Positions 28,273 through 39,000 of a DNA stretch of 64,000 nt are shown in pieces; the stretch's first letter is position 1; every line of letters begins with the position of its first letter. The notes beneath the pieces are model-generated. The model was not told where the DNA came from, ran no database searches, and saw nothing but the letters and a program-made list of their open reading frames with translations. The stretch spans positions 868,001 to 932,000 of the forward strand of contig CP073216.1 in NCBI GenBank assembly GCA_020342235.1, read 5' to 3'. Origin of the DNA: Saccharomycopsis phalli (taxonomy: Eukaryota; Ascomycota; Saccharomycetes; Ascoideales; Saccharomycopsidaceae). Position numbers and translations under genes: made by a program.

Positions 28273-29670
28273 ATGACTCAAAAAAACGGCAGTCCCATGC
28301 CCCAAGACTTGCTCTACTATTCAGAGTTCCTTCCAAGAATCAATAATCTCCTCATTTCGTTTCAAACACCCTATCCGATCCACGATATCGTGCTCAAGGA
28401 TAACACCACTCTCATTTTGCAAATTTCAATCAACTCAATTATCCATTCCCATGAAATCCCAGTGAGCCACACGATATACCATCCCTATACAAAAATCAAC
28501 AAATCTATAATCGTCAAAGACCCAAACTTTCCACACTGTTACTTCATCAAACTCAAGTCCAACCACAGACTAGACAACTACAATTCCCGAAGCGAGAACC
28601 ATTTAATGACTATGGGATCGCATTCAAAATGGAATGCCAAGTATTTAAATTCCCTTGGTGAATACAGGTTTGAATGTCGCAACTGCCGGGAAAAGTTGTT
28701 TGAAGACATTCATAAATTCATCGAATTACCCTCAGAATTATGGGCCGAATTCATGGACTTTTGGCATTGTCATAAACCAGATGGTGACGAAATTGTCGAG
28801 TACAAGGACCGGTACTCCTCCATCAAAGTTGCAGTGGGGACCATTGCTGTGGGAATGTATTATTTCTCAATTAACAAAGAGTCAAGCTTTGTGAGTGAGC
28901 TTGTGGTTGATATTGAAGATGTGGACTTTGCTAAACAAATCAATTTGATCCGCTGTAAGAATTGCAGTGTGGTTTTGGGCGAGTTGGACTACAAGACAAA
29001 TTTGATGAAATTGAACAAGTGGAGTTTGCGCTTGGAGATTGGTCAGGATCTGAAAGATAAGGATGTCAAGGTGATGGGTAGATTGGAGGAGATTAATAGT
29101 GAGCATAATGATGAAAACAAAGAACTGAATGATGAAAAAAAAGAACTAAATGATGAAAATACAGAACAGAATGATGAAAGCAAAGACACCACCGACATCA
29201 GCTTACACGTCAACAATGTCTTGGTGGATAAAATTAAAAACCTTCAAATGAATACCCATTCAACTGCTTATTCTAGTGTTTCAGTTTTTCACCCATACTA
29301 CTACGCATATAGCGTGATTCTTGACACCATCAACTCCTCGGCCATTCGATTATTCACCTTGACAAATTTAGACGACCCAACCTCCAGATTGTTTGTGTGG
29401 GTCATAAACGTCGGTCTATCAGCCACTGCCAGTGGTTTAAGTGTCATGAGAGATTGTATGAAAGTTTATTATTCCACTGACGAATCCCTCTTGGACGATA
29501 AGGTAACCAGCAACTTAGACCAGGAGGACCTCGACTTGCCTGATAGAGTGATGGAAAATATCTTACAAGTTTTGACCAGCATTAATGAGAAATTGCCTGC
29601 GAATTCCAAGAAATGGGAAAAGTGGGATCTAGGGCTTTTACCTTTTGAATGGGTTGAAAGTGAGGTGTGA
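28273..29670 (+). CDS. IPA1: Ipa1 / UBE3D-like E3 (HECT-like) protein
   Basis: A 465-residue protein of the family of human UBE3D and yeast Ipa1 (YJR141W). Ipa1 is essential and linked to mRNA 3'-end processing; UBE3D was described as an E2-binding ligase-like protein. The zinc-binding signature is present: ECRNCREKLF (about 135), LPSELWAEFMDFWHCH (about 152-167), and RCKNCSVVLGE (about 233). A C-terminal region with FVWVINVGLSAT matches the family's hydrophobic block. An Asn/Asp/Glu-rich run with ELNDE repeats (about 277-300) is an insertion not expected in the fold. Length exceeds yeast Ipa1 (347 aa) partly for that reason. Confidence 0.82.
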   Translation: MTQKNGSPMPQDLLYYSEFLPRINNLLISFQTPYPIHDIVLKDNTTLILQISINSIIHSHEIPVSHTIYHPYTKINKSIIVKDPNFPHCYFIKLKSNHRLDNYNSRSENHLMTMGSHSKWNAKYLNSLGEYRFECRNCREKLFEDIHKFIELPSELWAEFMDFWHCHKPDGDEIVEYKDRYSSIKVAVGTIAVGMYYFSINKESSFVSELVVDIEDVDFAKQINLIRCKNCSVVLGELDYKTNLMKLNKWSLRLEIGQDLKDKDVKVMGRLEEINSEHNDENKELNDEKKELNDENTEQNDESKDTTDISLHVNNVLVDKIKNLQMNTHSTAYSSVSVFHPYYYAYSVILDTINSSAIRLFTLTNLDDPTSRLFVWVINVGLSATASGLSVMRDCMKVYYSTDESLLDDKVTSNLDQEDLDLPDRVMENILQVLTSINEKLPANSKKWEKWDLGLLPFEWVESEV

Positions 29671-29990
29671 TGACATGCACTTTTGCATCACAACCAGCAT
29701 ACCTTAGAGGCCTTGGCACAGCGTAATATATGCGATACGTACGACAGCCGATACAAATTTGAAGCTTATTACGGCACGTGTGCTTTATACTCTGTGCATG
29801 ATGAGCATTTGAGGAATAAGGTTTGTCGACGTATTCTTGTTTCATCTATTTACGACGTCATTATGACAACGAATACATGGTGTCAGCCTAGTGAAATCAT
29901 AATCTCCTTAGAGACATGCTGGTTCTCCAGATAGGTCCTTGGAACTACAATAGTTTACAAGGCATGATACTATTCGATATTGAACTTTAT
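29671..29990. other. Intergenic, convergent 3' ends, nothing recognised
   Basis: A 320-bp spacer between the convergent IPA1 and bromodomain genes. An open frame lacking ATG spans most of it but has no features. Confidence 0.5.
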
Positions 29991-32021
29991 TTATATACCA
30001 GCATCCCGTTTCGCCTCGCTAAACAAGTTAATCACGTTTGTAGTTTCCTCTTCCATTTCCAACGCCCACCGTCGGATATTAGTATTGCTTCTATTGTACA
30101 TTACCGCATTGGCAAACATCAACAAGATATCTCTTTCCAATTGCTTGAAACTGGTGATTTCTCCATTCTTCACCATTGCCTTTATTGTCTTTAAATCCCG
30201 CGGCTGATAAATCACACTGTGGTAGTTAGGCGCATCGTTTTCGTTGACGGGCTGCAAGAAAGGCGACGCGAATTTCAATGACGAAACGTTGGAGATTAGC
30301 TGCATGGCAACCGTGACAAATTTCTTATCTGGAACATCGAGTTTGGCTCGTTTTGACTGGCGAGTTCTTGAACTGGATCGGCTGGCTTTTCGTTTTTCAG
30401 CCCGGGGTTTGGATTCCAGGTCTGAGCCTTCTGCTAAGTCTGATGATTTAGTAGGTTCTTGCTTTTCATTTATATCTTTCTTGTCTTTATTGTCATTTTC
30501 CACTGGTGCATCTGTTTCTGCCTCTTTCTCCGCTTCTTTTTCCTCTTCCATTTCCGCTTCTTTTTCCGGTTTCATATCATTTTCATTCCCAGCTTCTTCC
30601 ATTTCCGCATCATCCTCTGCCTCTTCTTCCATTTTTATTCTACTTTCTATCTCTTCATTGTTCCCCGCATTTTTCTCACACTCTGTCACAACCTCTGTCC
30701 CAGCCTCTTGTTCGGCTTCATTGACTGTTTCTGCTTCTTTATTCTCTTCTTCCGACACGTTTCCTTCTTTTTCTTCGTTCACTAATCCCTGGACTGTTTT
30801 TTTCTCTTTTATATTTTCGTTATCTGCTTCATGCTTCTCTACCGCCATTCCTTCCTGCTTCTCTTGTTGTTTTTCATCATTTTGCTTTTCATTTGACTCC
30901 GCTTCCTCGTCTTCCTTTTCGTCCTTCTGTAATATCTCTGCTTCCAATCTTTCAATTTCATCATCAGCTTCCTCAGGATTTTCAGTCTCTTCAGATTTAT
31001 GAACATCTGCAGGGTAATCATCATCAATAGTCACATTATCTTTGCTCTTTTTGACCTCCTCCTTATCCTCCTCCTCCCTTTTCTCTTCCTTCTCCTGTTC
31101 TTCCCCCCTTCTAGCAGAATGGCTTCTGGTTCTTCTTCGAGGAACTGCATCCACTTCATTTTGCCGAGTTCTTGAACTGCGGTCTTTTATTGGCTCCACA
31201 ATAGTAGTTTTGCCACTCTTTTTCGACCTATCTTCATCAGTATCCTGTACAGCTTCTGTGCCCTCGTCCTCGGACTTACCTAATATCCGGTTCTTTAAAT
31301 TCTCAACAATATTCAAACCCCCTATACTTTTATTTAGCCCCGTGCTGATCAACGGGATATTCAACTTGTTCTTCCCACCATCTTCATTCACTTCCCGCTT
31401 AACCTTCTCCTGTAGTTTTTTGATTTGATCGTTTATATGCAGGTTGTCTTTGCTATTTCTCTTTGCCTTGTGATCCTTGTTATCCTTTTCCAACATTTCC
31501 TCGGTGTACTTTCCATCTTGGATGTTTACGATATCCTGGTTGTAGTTCTTGTAATTTTTCTCCAAGTTACGGATATCGTAAATCAACAACTTCTTGATAA
31601 TGCTGTTGAACTGTGAGATTAAATTCTTAAAGAATACCAACTTGCTATCAATCGGCTCAGTGAGTTTCATGACATACTGTGCCTTGTTGTTCTTGTCATC
31701 GTTCTTGTTTTTTATCGTGAATAACGACACATTCTTTGACTCACTCATGTCCTGGCTCTTTACCTGCTTGATGTAAAGCAACTGAATATTACTGATGAGC
31801 TCGTTCAACACATAATTGTCGTCTATTCGGAGAGTCTCCTTGGTCTCCTTTGGTTTGCTTCGTGGATAAAACTGGCGCAAACTATCGGAAATGAACGGGT
31901 TTTTTTTTATACTGTTCGTTAGACATGATACCTCCAAGGACTCTTTGACTTTGTTGGTGGAAAACTCCTCAAATATTATCTGAGAGCATATCAATTTGTG
32001 TAGTGTGCTTTCAAGGTCCAT
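29991..32021 (-). CDS. BRD8-like single-bromodomain chromatin protein
   Basis: A 676-residue protein with a C-terminal bromodomain (about 585-676): FVTVAMQLISNVSSLKFASP, YHSVIYQPRDLKTIK and NAVMYNRSN, where the last Asn is the acetyl-lysine contact. A short N-terminal helical region (1-170) is followed by a very long Glu/Lys-rich linker (about 250-560), with a basic patch RRRTRSHSARR. This order, a helical N-terminus, charged linker and terminal bromodomain, resembles BRD8/Bdc1-type subunits of NuA4/SWR1 complexes in other fungi. S. cerevisiae lacks a direct equivalent. The ATG at 32021 is used; the in-frame GTG at 32060 is less likely. It could instead be another single-bromodomain protein. 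Confidence 0.7.
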   Translation of the reverse strand: MDLESTLHKLICSQIIFEEFSTNKVKESLEVSCLTNSIKKNPFISDSLRQFYPRSKPKETKETLRIDDNYVLNELISNIQLLYIKQVKSQDMSESKNVSLFTIKNKNDDKNNKAQYVMKLTEPIDSKLVFFKNLISQFNSIIKKLLIYDIRNLEKNYKNYNQDIVNIQDGKYTEEMLEKDNKDHKAKRNSKDNLHINDQIKKLQEKVKREVNEDGGKNKLNIPLISTGLNKSIGGLNIVENLKNRILGKSEDEGTEAVQDTDEDRSKKSGKTTIVEPIKDRSSRTRQNEVDAVPRRRTRSHSARRGEEQEKEEKREEEDKEEVKKSKDNVTIDDDYPADVHKSEETENPEEADDEIERLEAEILQKDEKEDEEAESNEKQNDEKQQEKQEGMAVEKHEADNENIKEKKTVQGLVNEEKEGNVSEEENKEAETVNEAEQEAGTEVVTECEKNAGNNEEIESRIKMEEEAEDDAEMEEAGNENDMKPEKEAEMEEEKEAEKEAETDAPVENDNKDKKDINEKQEPTKSSDLAEGSDLESKPRAEKRKASRSSSRTRQSKRAKLDVPDKKFVTVAMQLISNVSSLKFASPFLQPVNENDAPNYHSVIYQPRDLKTIKAMVKNGEITSFKQLERDILLMFANAVMYNRSNTNIRRWALEMEEETTNVINLFSEAKRDAGI

Positions 32022-34694
32022 GAGAATTTTACATTGAAAAAAGCCCGATATGCACTCCACAGAATGAGCATGGACGGAGAAATATCAATTGGTGAATGGT
32101 GAGATAAAATAACGGTGGGATTAAATAATGGCAAGATACAATAATGGCGAGTTAAATTGAAAGAAATAAAAGCATTGTATTGAGTCAATTTATATTTATT
32201 TTGTATTCAGTTATTGTATCAGTAGCCAGGATACTTTCTCTCCGAAACACACAGAGGCTGTAAGGAAACTCTTTATAATTCTGTTTCTATCCGGATAAAA
32301 GCTTGAGATATGGATTGTCTGTGGTTCAATGTACTGTGGTTATTTCTGAAGCCTGGGAAATCTCCTGGGAATTCGAGTCAATGAATAGGTGGAGCCCTAT
32401 GCTCCATGGGATTTCTTTACGTTTCTACACAAGGCTTGTAAGATGATTCTATAATATTTTGTAATAATATTGTACAACACGCTTTGTGTTTATAGCAAAC
32501 CTGAATTGGCGTGCAAGTATGGTGGAGCAAAGTCTCAGTGTTCTAGTTGGATCCGTAATATATGTAAAAGCATAGAAATTCGCACCTTAATTTAGTTGTC
32601 AATCTGTCCCATGAATGCTGTAAATCTTTTGCTGTTTCCATGTATTTCTCGGAGACATCTGCTGAGTAACACTCAGTTTGCTTCATCGTAGTTCTTTAAA
32701 TGTCAGCTATTTCTTTAAAACACACGTAGTATGTTCGTCATTGGACAAAACTTCTGACTTACTCACAGATCGATTTTAGAAACGATTCTAGAGTTATGGT
32801 CTCTCCATAATGATCACCTCCCCAACAGCTCCTCTATGCTGACTGTTAAGATATAGTCGTTCATAGATGACCGGTAAATATATTAATGTGCCGTCTCTTC
32901 ATATAAAAGGAAGAGAGCTGGGGTTCATGTGGGAAGACTTTTGCTTATTGTTTCCTGAGTCTGGAATTACTCTAAGCGTAGACATGAAACGACATTCTCG
33001 CAACGGAGCACTTGGGACCGCAATTTGGCTAAAATTGAGTCTTAATGGTACTTCGTGTTGAACTTTTTCCAGTAAGAAGTTTGCTAATCGAGCTCAAGAT
33101 CTTTGGGGCTGGTTGGACCGGGTTGTCAAGTATAGTATAACTTCTACAATACTTGTAATTTCTTTTACTTTCCATACAAATCCTCGACTGCTGATAGTGG
33201 TAATCTATTCTAGACCAACTAGGATGCCCTATTCTGGACCAATTAGGCTGCTCTATTCCAGACTTGTATAGTAGAAACTGATCTCGCAAGGATCATTTCC
33301 CAATATTGGCCTTTGGAAAATCTACAGTTTATTTGTAGTCTGCGAATTCAAGAAAACTAATATCCCAGTGGAGAATATCATTGATGGTTATGTTGATTGG
33401 GACTTGGTATAGAAATTGGCAGTTTCTCCCAGTTGGAATTCTGTGAAATTTTAAATTCCATAATTACTCTTGTAGTGTCAAATTCCATCGGTACTCTTGC
33501 CCTTTTAAATTCAGCATCAAAAATTGACATTTTATCTCCCAACAGAAACAAATGCGAAGTGTTGTATTGTCTTGTTCAGAACTAACCCATTTCATCTGTC
33601 ACCCAACAGAAACAAATGCGCAGTGTTGTATTGCCTTGTTCAGAGCTAACCCATTTCATCTGTCACAACCGCATAAAAGCTTGTTTTACCAATCTTTTAA
33701 TACAGCCTTTGTGGTTTCGTACAGTAAATATCATATTTAGTCACTTCACCTGACCTGGTGATGGTCCTAGTGCAAAAACTTTGTATATCCAATTGAGCTA
33801 CATATTTTGCCTTGGCAAACACCGTTCTCCTATTAAGCTACCCTAGAGTAGCTTTGATGTTCGTCGGAAAACACATTTCCAAGTGTCGTAGAATTAGCAT
33901 GTACAATGTCTCACGAAAGGCAGATTTGCGTATCTGCAACTTGCTAATTTCGTATTTTTATTATATCATATCTTCTATTGTCTTTCGTCTCTTGATATGC
34001 TCTTCTTCACCAATTCGAAACATATTACCTGCTAGGCGACTAATTTAGTTGCGACTAAATGGCAGTGCATAATCGACACATTAGCCAAGTATGCGTAACT
34101 GGATATTATAGTTTGTATTGGTGTCTCATTGATACAGATAAGACATGTATTTAGCTAAATTATATAAATGTCTCACTTTATTCGTACATGCAATCTCCAA
34201 ATATAGGTGGGGTTATTCTCTGAACACCAGGCAACAGTCGTGTACGGGTCAATCATACACCAGTTGCCGATTTAAACTTGTAGAGCTGTATTATAGTTTT
34301 GCAATTAGTTTAAGGTTACACTGGCTGAAGTAAATGCATTATCCTAGTCATCCCTTGCAGAATGCTAAATAGCAAAACTCAAACCCAAAACTATAAGGAC
34401 CGTTTAATCAAGGGCAAATGATGTAAAGTCTTCTTGTGCATTGACTCTAAACTTTGAAATACAGGGTAAGCTTTGAAATTTGAAGTTGGAGTGGCATTAA
34501 ACTTTGAAATGCAGAGACTCATAATTTACCGTTTCCTACTTTACCGTTTCATTGACCATCTCATAATTACACCTTCCAGTCTTATTCAACCACATTACTG
34601 CAAACCTATTTCCAAATCTAGATCAATCCAATGAGTTAATGACAATATCAAAATGCTCGTCTATACCTATGTAGAATATCTTCGATCATGCCAA
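32022..34694. other. 2.7-kb gene-poor region
   Basis: No frame longer than about 65 codons with an ATG and no recognised family. It holds a recent 64-bp tandem duplication (33538-33665), and near 34440-34520 two AAACTTTGAAAT(A/G)CAG repeats. Composition is AT-rich throughout. It may be the remains of lost genes, but I can support none. Confidence 0.55.
33538..33665. repeat. 64-bp tandem duplication
   Basis: Two adjacent 64-bp units beginning CCCAACAGAAACAAATGCG, with three substitutions between them. Confidence 0.93.
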
Positions 34695-35969
34695 TCAACT
34701 AAAAAACTTGGCCAAATTCTTCTTCCGGCTCTCCTTCCTTTTCTCCAAAATCCCCTCCACCGTTTCCAAGTCTTTTACAATCAACGGGTCCTTCCCCTCA
34801 TTCAAGTCTCGCGCCTTGGCCAAAAACTCTCTTGCCTTTTCCAACCGATTGTTGAACTGGTAGCACTTGCCCATTCTGAAGTAACACTTTACAAAATCCA
34901 ACATCTCGACCTTGAACGCCTTCTCGTACTTTGGATACAACTCAAGCATATCCAACAAATACTTGCTATACTTGATTGCCTCGTCGTACTGCTGCAACTT
35001 CAAGTTGACAATCGAAAGATTCGAGTAGACGCTCTTCTTCAAAAGCAAGAAGTTGATATACACCTGGTAATTGTCCTGGTTCTGCTTCTCGGTGTTGCCC
35101 TGGGTGATGAGCACGTCCTTCTCGGGCTGGAGCTCGTCAATATACCGCAATGCCTTTTTGAACTTGAGCAATGCCTTGTCGTACTGCAGCGCCTTGAAGA
35201 GCAAATTTCCCGAGTTTTTTATAATCTCTGATGCTTTGTACGACTGGAAGAAATCGTCCTTGTCGAAATTCTCCGAGTCATCGGGATATTCTTCGTACAC
35301 ATCGCCTCCAATTTCATCATAACATGCCACAAAGCACGGCACTTCCATGCCACTGAGGAACTCTCCACACAGTTCGATTTTCACAGGAACCAGGGGGAAG
35401 TAGGTGTCCTTGCTGATGATATCCGTCTTTTCAATTTCGCGGACTACAGCCTTGCCGAGAATGACTTTTCCAAAGATTGTATGCTTGCCGTCCAAATGTG
35501 GGGCGGGATAAGTGTTGATGAAAAACTGTGAAGTGTTGGAATTTTCGTCATTGTTTGACATGGCTACGTTGAAGACAGTGTCGAATTTGCTAGCTGCAAG
35601 GTTTTCGTCGGGGAATTTGTTGTACAACTTCAAGCTGTCGGAGACTTGGTTGTCATTTTCGAGGAAAACCGATGCCCCGCCGGTTCCAATTACATCCAAC
35701 TGCTCTTTGGACGGAGGATAAGTCAAGTTTGATCCGGTTACCAAGTCGCCGGCCTGGATGATGAAGTTACGAATCGCTCTGTGGAAGTAGTTGCCCTTGT
35801 AGGTCAATGGGATTCCGTCAAAAACGGTGTTTCCGGTACATAGTTGGAAAAAGTTTTCCGATGCCAACGGCGCCTCGTCATGAAAAAGCTCAATGACGAT
35901 TCTACCAGTCTGCTTTGCGTTTATGGAGATATCCAAGTAAACTTTTTTCCGGTCTAGACTAATATGCAT
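34695..35969 (-). CDS. CPR7: Cyclophilin-40 type prolyl isomerase, Hsp90 co-chaperone Cpr7
   Basis: A 424-residue protein with an N-terminal cyclophilin domain (about 5-205): GRIVIELF, APLASENFFQLC, GNYFHRAIRNFIIQAGD, NSQFFINTYPAPHLDGKHTIFG. A linker GGDVYEEYPDD and C-terminal TPR repeats (about 245-410) bind the Hsp90 tail. The linker and the final KNLAKFFS match Cpr7 rather than Cpr6. The usual Trp in the cyclophilin pocket is replaced by His (PHLDGKHT), as in Cpr7, so isomerase activity may be low. I chose the ATG at 35969; the preceding in-frame TTG is unlikely. Confidence 0.9.
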   Translation of the reverse strand: MHISLDRKKVYLDISINAKQTGRIVIELFHDEAPLASENFFQLCTGNTVFDGIPLTYKGNYFHRAIRNFIIQAGDLVTGSNLTYPPSKEQLDVIGTGGASVFLENDNQVSDSLKLYNKFPDENLAASKFDTVFNVAMSNNDENSNTSQFFINTYPAPHLDGKHTIFGKVILGKAVVREIEKTDIISKDTYFPLVPVKIELCGEFLSGMEVPCFVACYDEIGGDVYEEYPDDSENFDKDDFFQSYKASEIIKNSGNLLFKALQYDKALLKFKKALRYIDELQPEKDVLITQGNTEKQNQDNYQVYINFLLLKKSVYSNLSIVNLKLQQYDEAIKYSKYLLDMLELYPKYEKAFKVEMLDFVKCYFRMGKCYQFNNRLEKAREFLAKARDLNEGKDPLIVKDLETVEGILEKRKESRKKNLAKFFS

Positions 35970-36076
35970 GGAGAATAAATCCACCAAAAGGGCCCCATTA
36001 TATCACTCAGTTACCCGGGTGTTGAGTACGGGTAAATTTAATCATGTGATTACTTTAATAACACGATCAACTGTGG
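35970..36076. promoter_or_regulatory. Divergent CPR7 / GEA2 promoter with two inverted Reb1-type sites
   Basis: A 107-bp spacer between start codons. TTACCCG at 36011-36017 and CGGGTAA at 36030-36036 are perfect Reb1 cores in opposite orientation, centred 19 bp apart. This is a typical arrangement for a nucleosome-free divergent housekeeping promoter. Confidence 0.65.
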
Positions 36077-39000
36077 ATGTTGGCAAGCATGCGAGAGATA
36101 CAGACTTCGATTGATTCCGTGACGCTAGTTAGTCAGGAATGTATACGGATTATTTCGGAGGTGCGGAAGAACTCGCGATTTCTTCAGTCTGGAGTGGCTG
36201 CGATTTTGGGGTCGTCCGACACCATCAATTTGTTTAGCGACGAGTTCATCTACAAGAGTCTCAAATTCAGCGAGGGAAGCGCGGCGAACAGCGAGAATAG
36301 GGATTCGATTGATTCGCGCAACGGTGTTGGCGGACCCGACCCAATTTTGGCTGGATTTCTCCAGTTGAAGTCGCTATTGGCTGAGATCGAGGACTTGAAC
36401 GAGCTAGACAGTTTGACGATTTTGCAGCCGTATTTTATGCTTGTGACGTCGCAGACGACGTCTGGGTTGGTGACGTCGATCACGTTGAACTCGTTGGCGA
36501 AATTGTTGGGCTACGGAGTGTTGTTTCGCCAGACAAAGAACCGCGACTTGGCCTTCAACGTGAATCAGATGGTGACGTCGCTCACACACACGCAGTTTGA
36601 GTCGTCGGACCCGAATTTGGACGACTCGGTGTTGCTCAAGGTTTTGGAGTTGGTTTTGGCGATAATGCAGGACTACATGGACGTGATCAAGAACGAGGTC
36701 ATGTTTGAAGTGGTACAAATCAACATGTCAATGGCATGCAACAAGAAACGGTCGGAGGTGTTGCGACGTTTTGCCGAGGGCTCGTTGAATACATTGACAG
36801 TTCTAGTATTCAGCCGTTTGGCGGTGCTTCCAGACTCGAAAATGGCTCTCGACGTGCGGTTTTTTTTCCAGTATTTGACCAACTTGGTGTCGATTGTGTC
36901 GGCCGAGAACCAGTACTACCACACTGAGTCGACGAAGATCTTTGTGTTGAACCTCATTTCGACCATCATTGAGGTTGCGGGAAGACACGTGCCGCGGTTC
37001 CCGGCGATTTTGCGGCTCATCCAGGACCAGCTCTTCCGCAACTTGCTCATGATCATTCTAAAGAACGACAATCTCAACTTGCTACAGGCTGCTCTCCAGT
37101 GTTTTGTCAGCTTGAACCTCGTGTTGTCGAGCCACCTCAAGCTCCAGCTAGAGTTTGCGTACGAGAACATCTTCCGCAGCATTTTGCCGGAGGAGTTCAA
37201 CCGGCTTGACGAGAGTATCGACGAGAACAGTACTGCCATGGAAAAGGAAGTAGTTGCTGGCCCACGATCGCGATCGAGCACTCCGGCCAACGTGAGCCAA
37301 CGCAGTTCCTTGGCAAAAGAGCTTATTGTCGAGTCGCTCAGTTTGTTGTGGAACCATTTGGGCGACTTTTTGCTCGGGCTTTTCATAAACTATGACTGCC
37401 AGGTTGGCAGAAAGAACGTTGGGCTAATCTTCATCAAGTTCCTCAACAAGTTGTCTGAGTCGAGTAGTGCGGCATCCACAACAAACAACGTGCCGCCTAT
37501 TTGTCTTGAGGGCTTGATTCAGTACATTGGAGGTGTCCATGGCCGTGTGAAGGAGTTGAAACGGCTCCAGATTGAGTTTGATGTGGAGCAGTATGAGGCG
37601 AACCGGACGCTTGAGACCAAGGCGCACAAGGAGGACTTTATCCGGATTCTTGGGGTGTTGAACCACGGTGGGCTCAAGACCGGGTTGCGGACGCTTAAAG
37701 AAAAGGGTTTTTTGCGCGACGGGTTGGACGAGAAGGAGGATGCGATACAGTTGGGTCATTTTTTCTACAGCAAGGCGGGGCTCTTGAACAAGAAGGAGGT
37801 GGGGGAGTTTATCACGAAGCCGAAGAATATTGATATATTGGTTGCGTTTTTGTCATTTTTTGACTTTAAAGGGAAGAGGGTGGACGAGGGGTTGCGGCTT
37901 TTGTTGCAGAAGTTTCGGTTGCCTGGGGAGTCGCAGCAGATTTCGCGGGTGGTGGAGAATTTTGCCAAGAAGTATGTTGAGGATCAGGAGTATGAAGTGG
38001 AGGTGGAGAGTGAGGTGGAGAGTGAGGTGGAGAGTGAGGTGGAGAGTGAGGTGGAGAGTAAGACGGAGAGTAAGACGGAGAGTAAGACGGAGAGTAAGAC
38101 GGAGAGTAAGACGGAGGCTGATACTGACAAGAGCAAGACTGATACTGACAAGAGCAAGATTGAGAGCAAGACCAAGGAAAGTATAATCACAGAGACCAAT
38201 ATTGACACTCGGGACCAGTCCAACGATGCCAGAGAAACAGATCCAGCAACTGGTGCTCCAACTGAAGCCACAACTGAAGCCCCAACTGAAGCCCCAACCA
38301 ACCATGGCCCATCCAAATCAGGCAATGAAAAATCACCAACTCAAACAGAACAATCGGAAAACGTCACACCAGATGACAGCACAGTCTACGTGCTCAGCTA
38401 CGCGATCATCATGCTCAACACAGACTTGCACAACCCGAAAATCAAGGTGCACATGACGCTTGCGGAGTTCAGAAACAATCTCCGGGGCGTGTACAACCTG
38501 GGCAACTTCCCCGAGTGGTACCTCAAGATGATCTACCAGTCGATCAAAAGCCGGGAGATCATCATCCCAGAGGAGCACTATGGCACGGACAAGTGGTTTG
38601 CAGGCTGCTGGGACATTTTGCTCCATGGAGACCATCACGATACGTTCCGGTTTGCGTTTGAAAAGGATCCGGTGGAGGACGGGCGGCGGATGGTGGAGTT
38701 GGCCGGCATGGATCCGGTGGAGGCAAGCCACTTTGACCGGTTTCTCTTTGCGAGCCTGCTTCCCGAGCTTCTCAAGAGCTTTGTGCATGTCTTTGAGGAG
38801 ACCAGCGACGATCACCGGGTGTCGCAGTTGATTGGCACCATTGACAAGTGCGCGAACATTGCGTCGTACTACCAGTTGGACCGGGTCTTGGACTCGATCG
38901 TCGACCAATTGGCGCGCCAGACGACGTTAACGGGCGAGAAACCGGCATCGGTGTCGGCAGACGAGTTTATCCGCAGCAGCATTCCAACCACAGAGATCCG

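Noticed and set aside
32022-34694. A decayed retroelement in the gene-poor region
   Set aside because: I found no terminal repeats, primer-binding site or enzyme motif.
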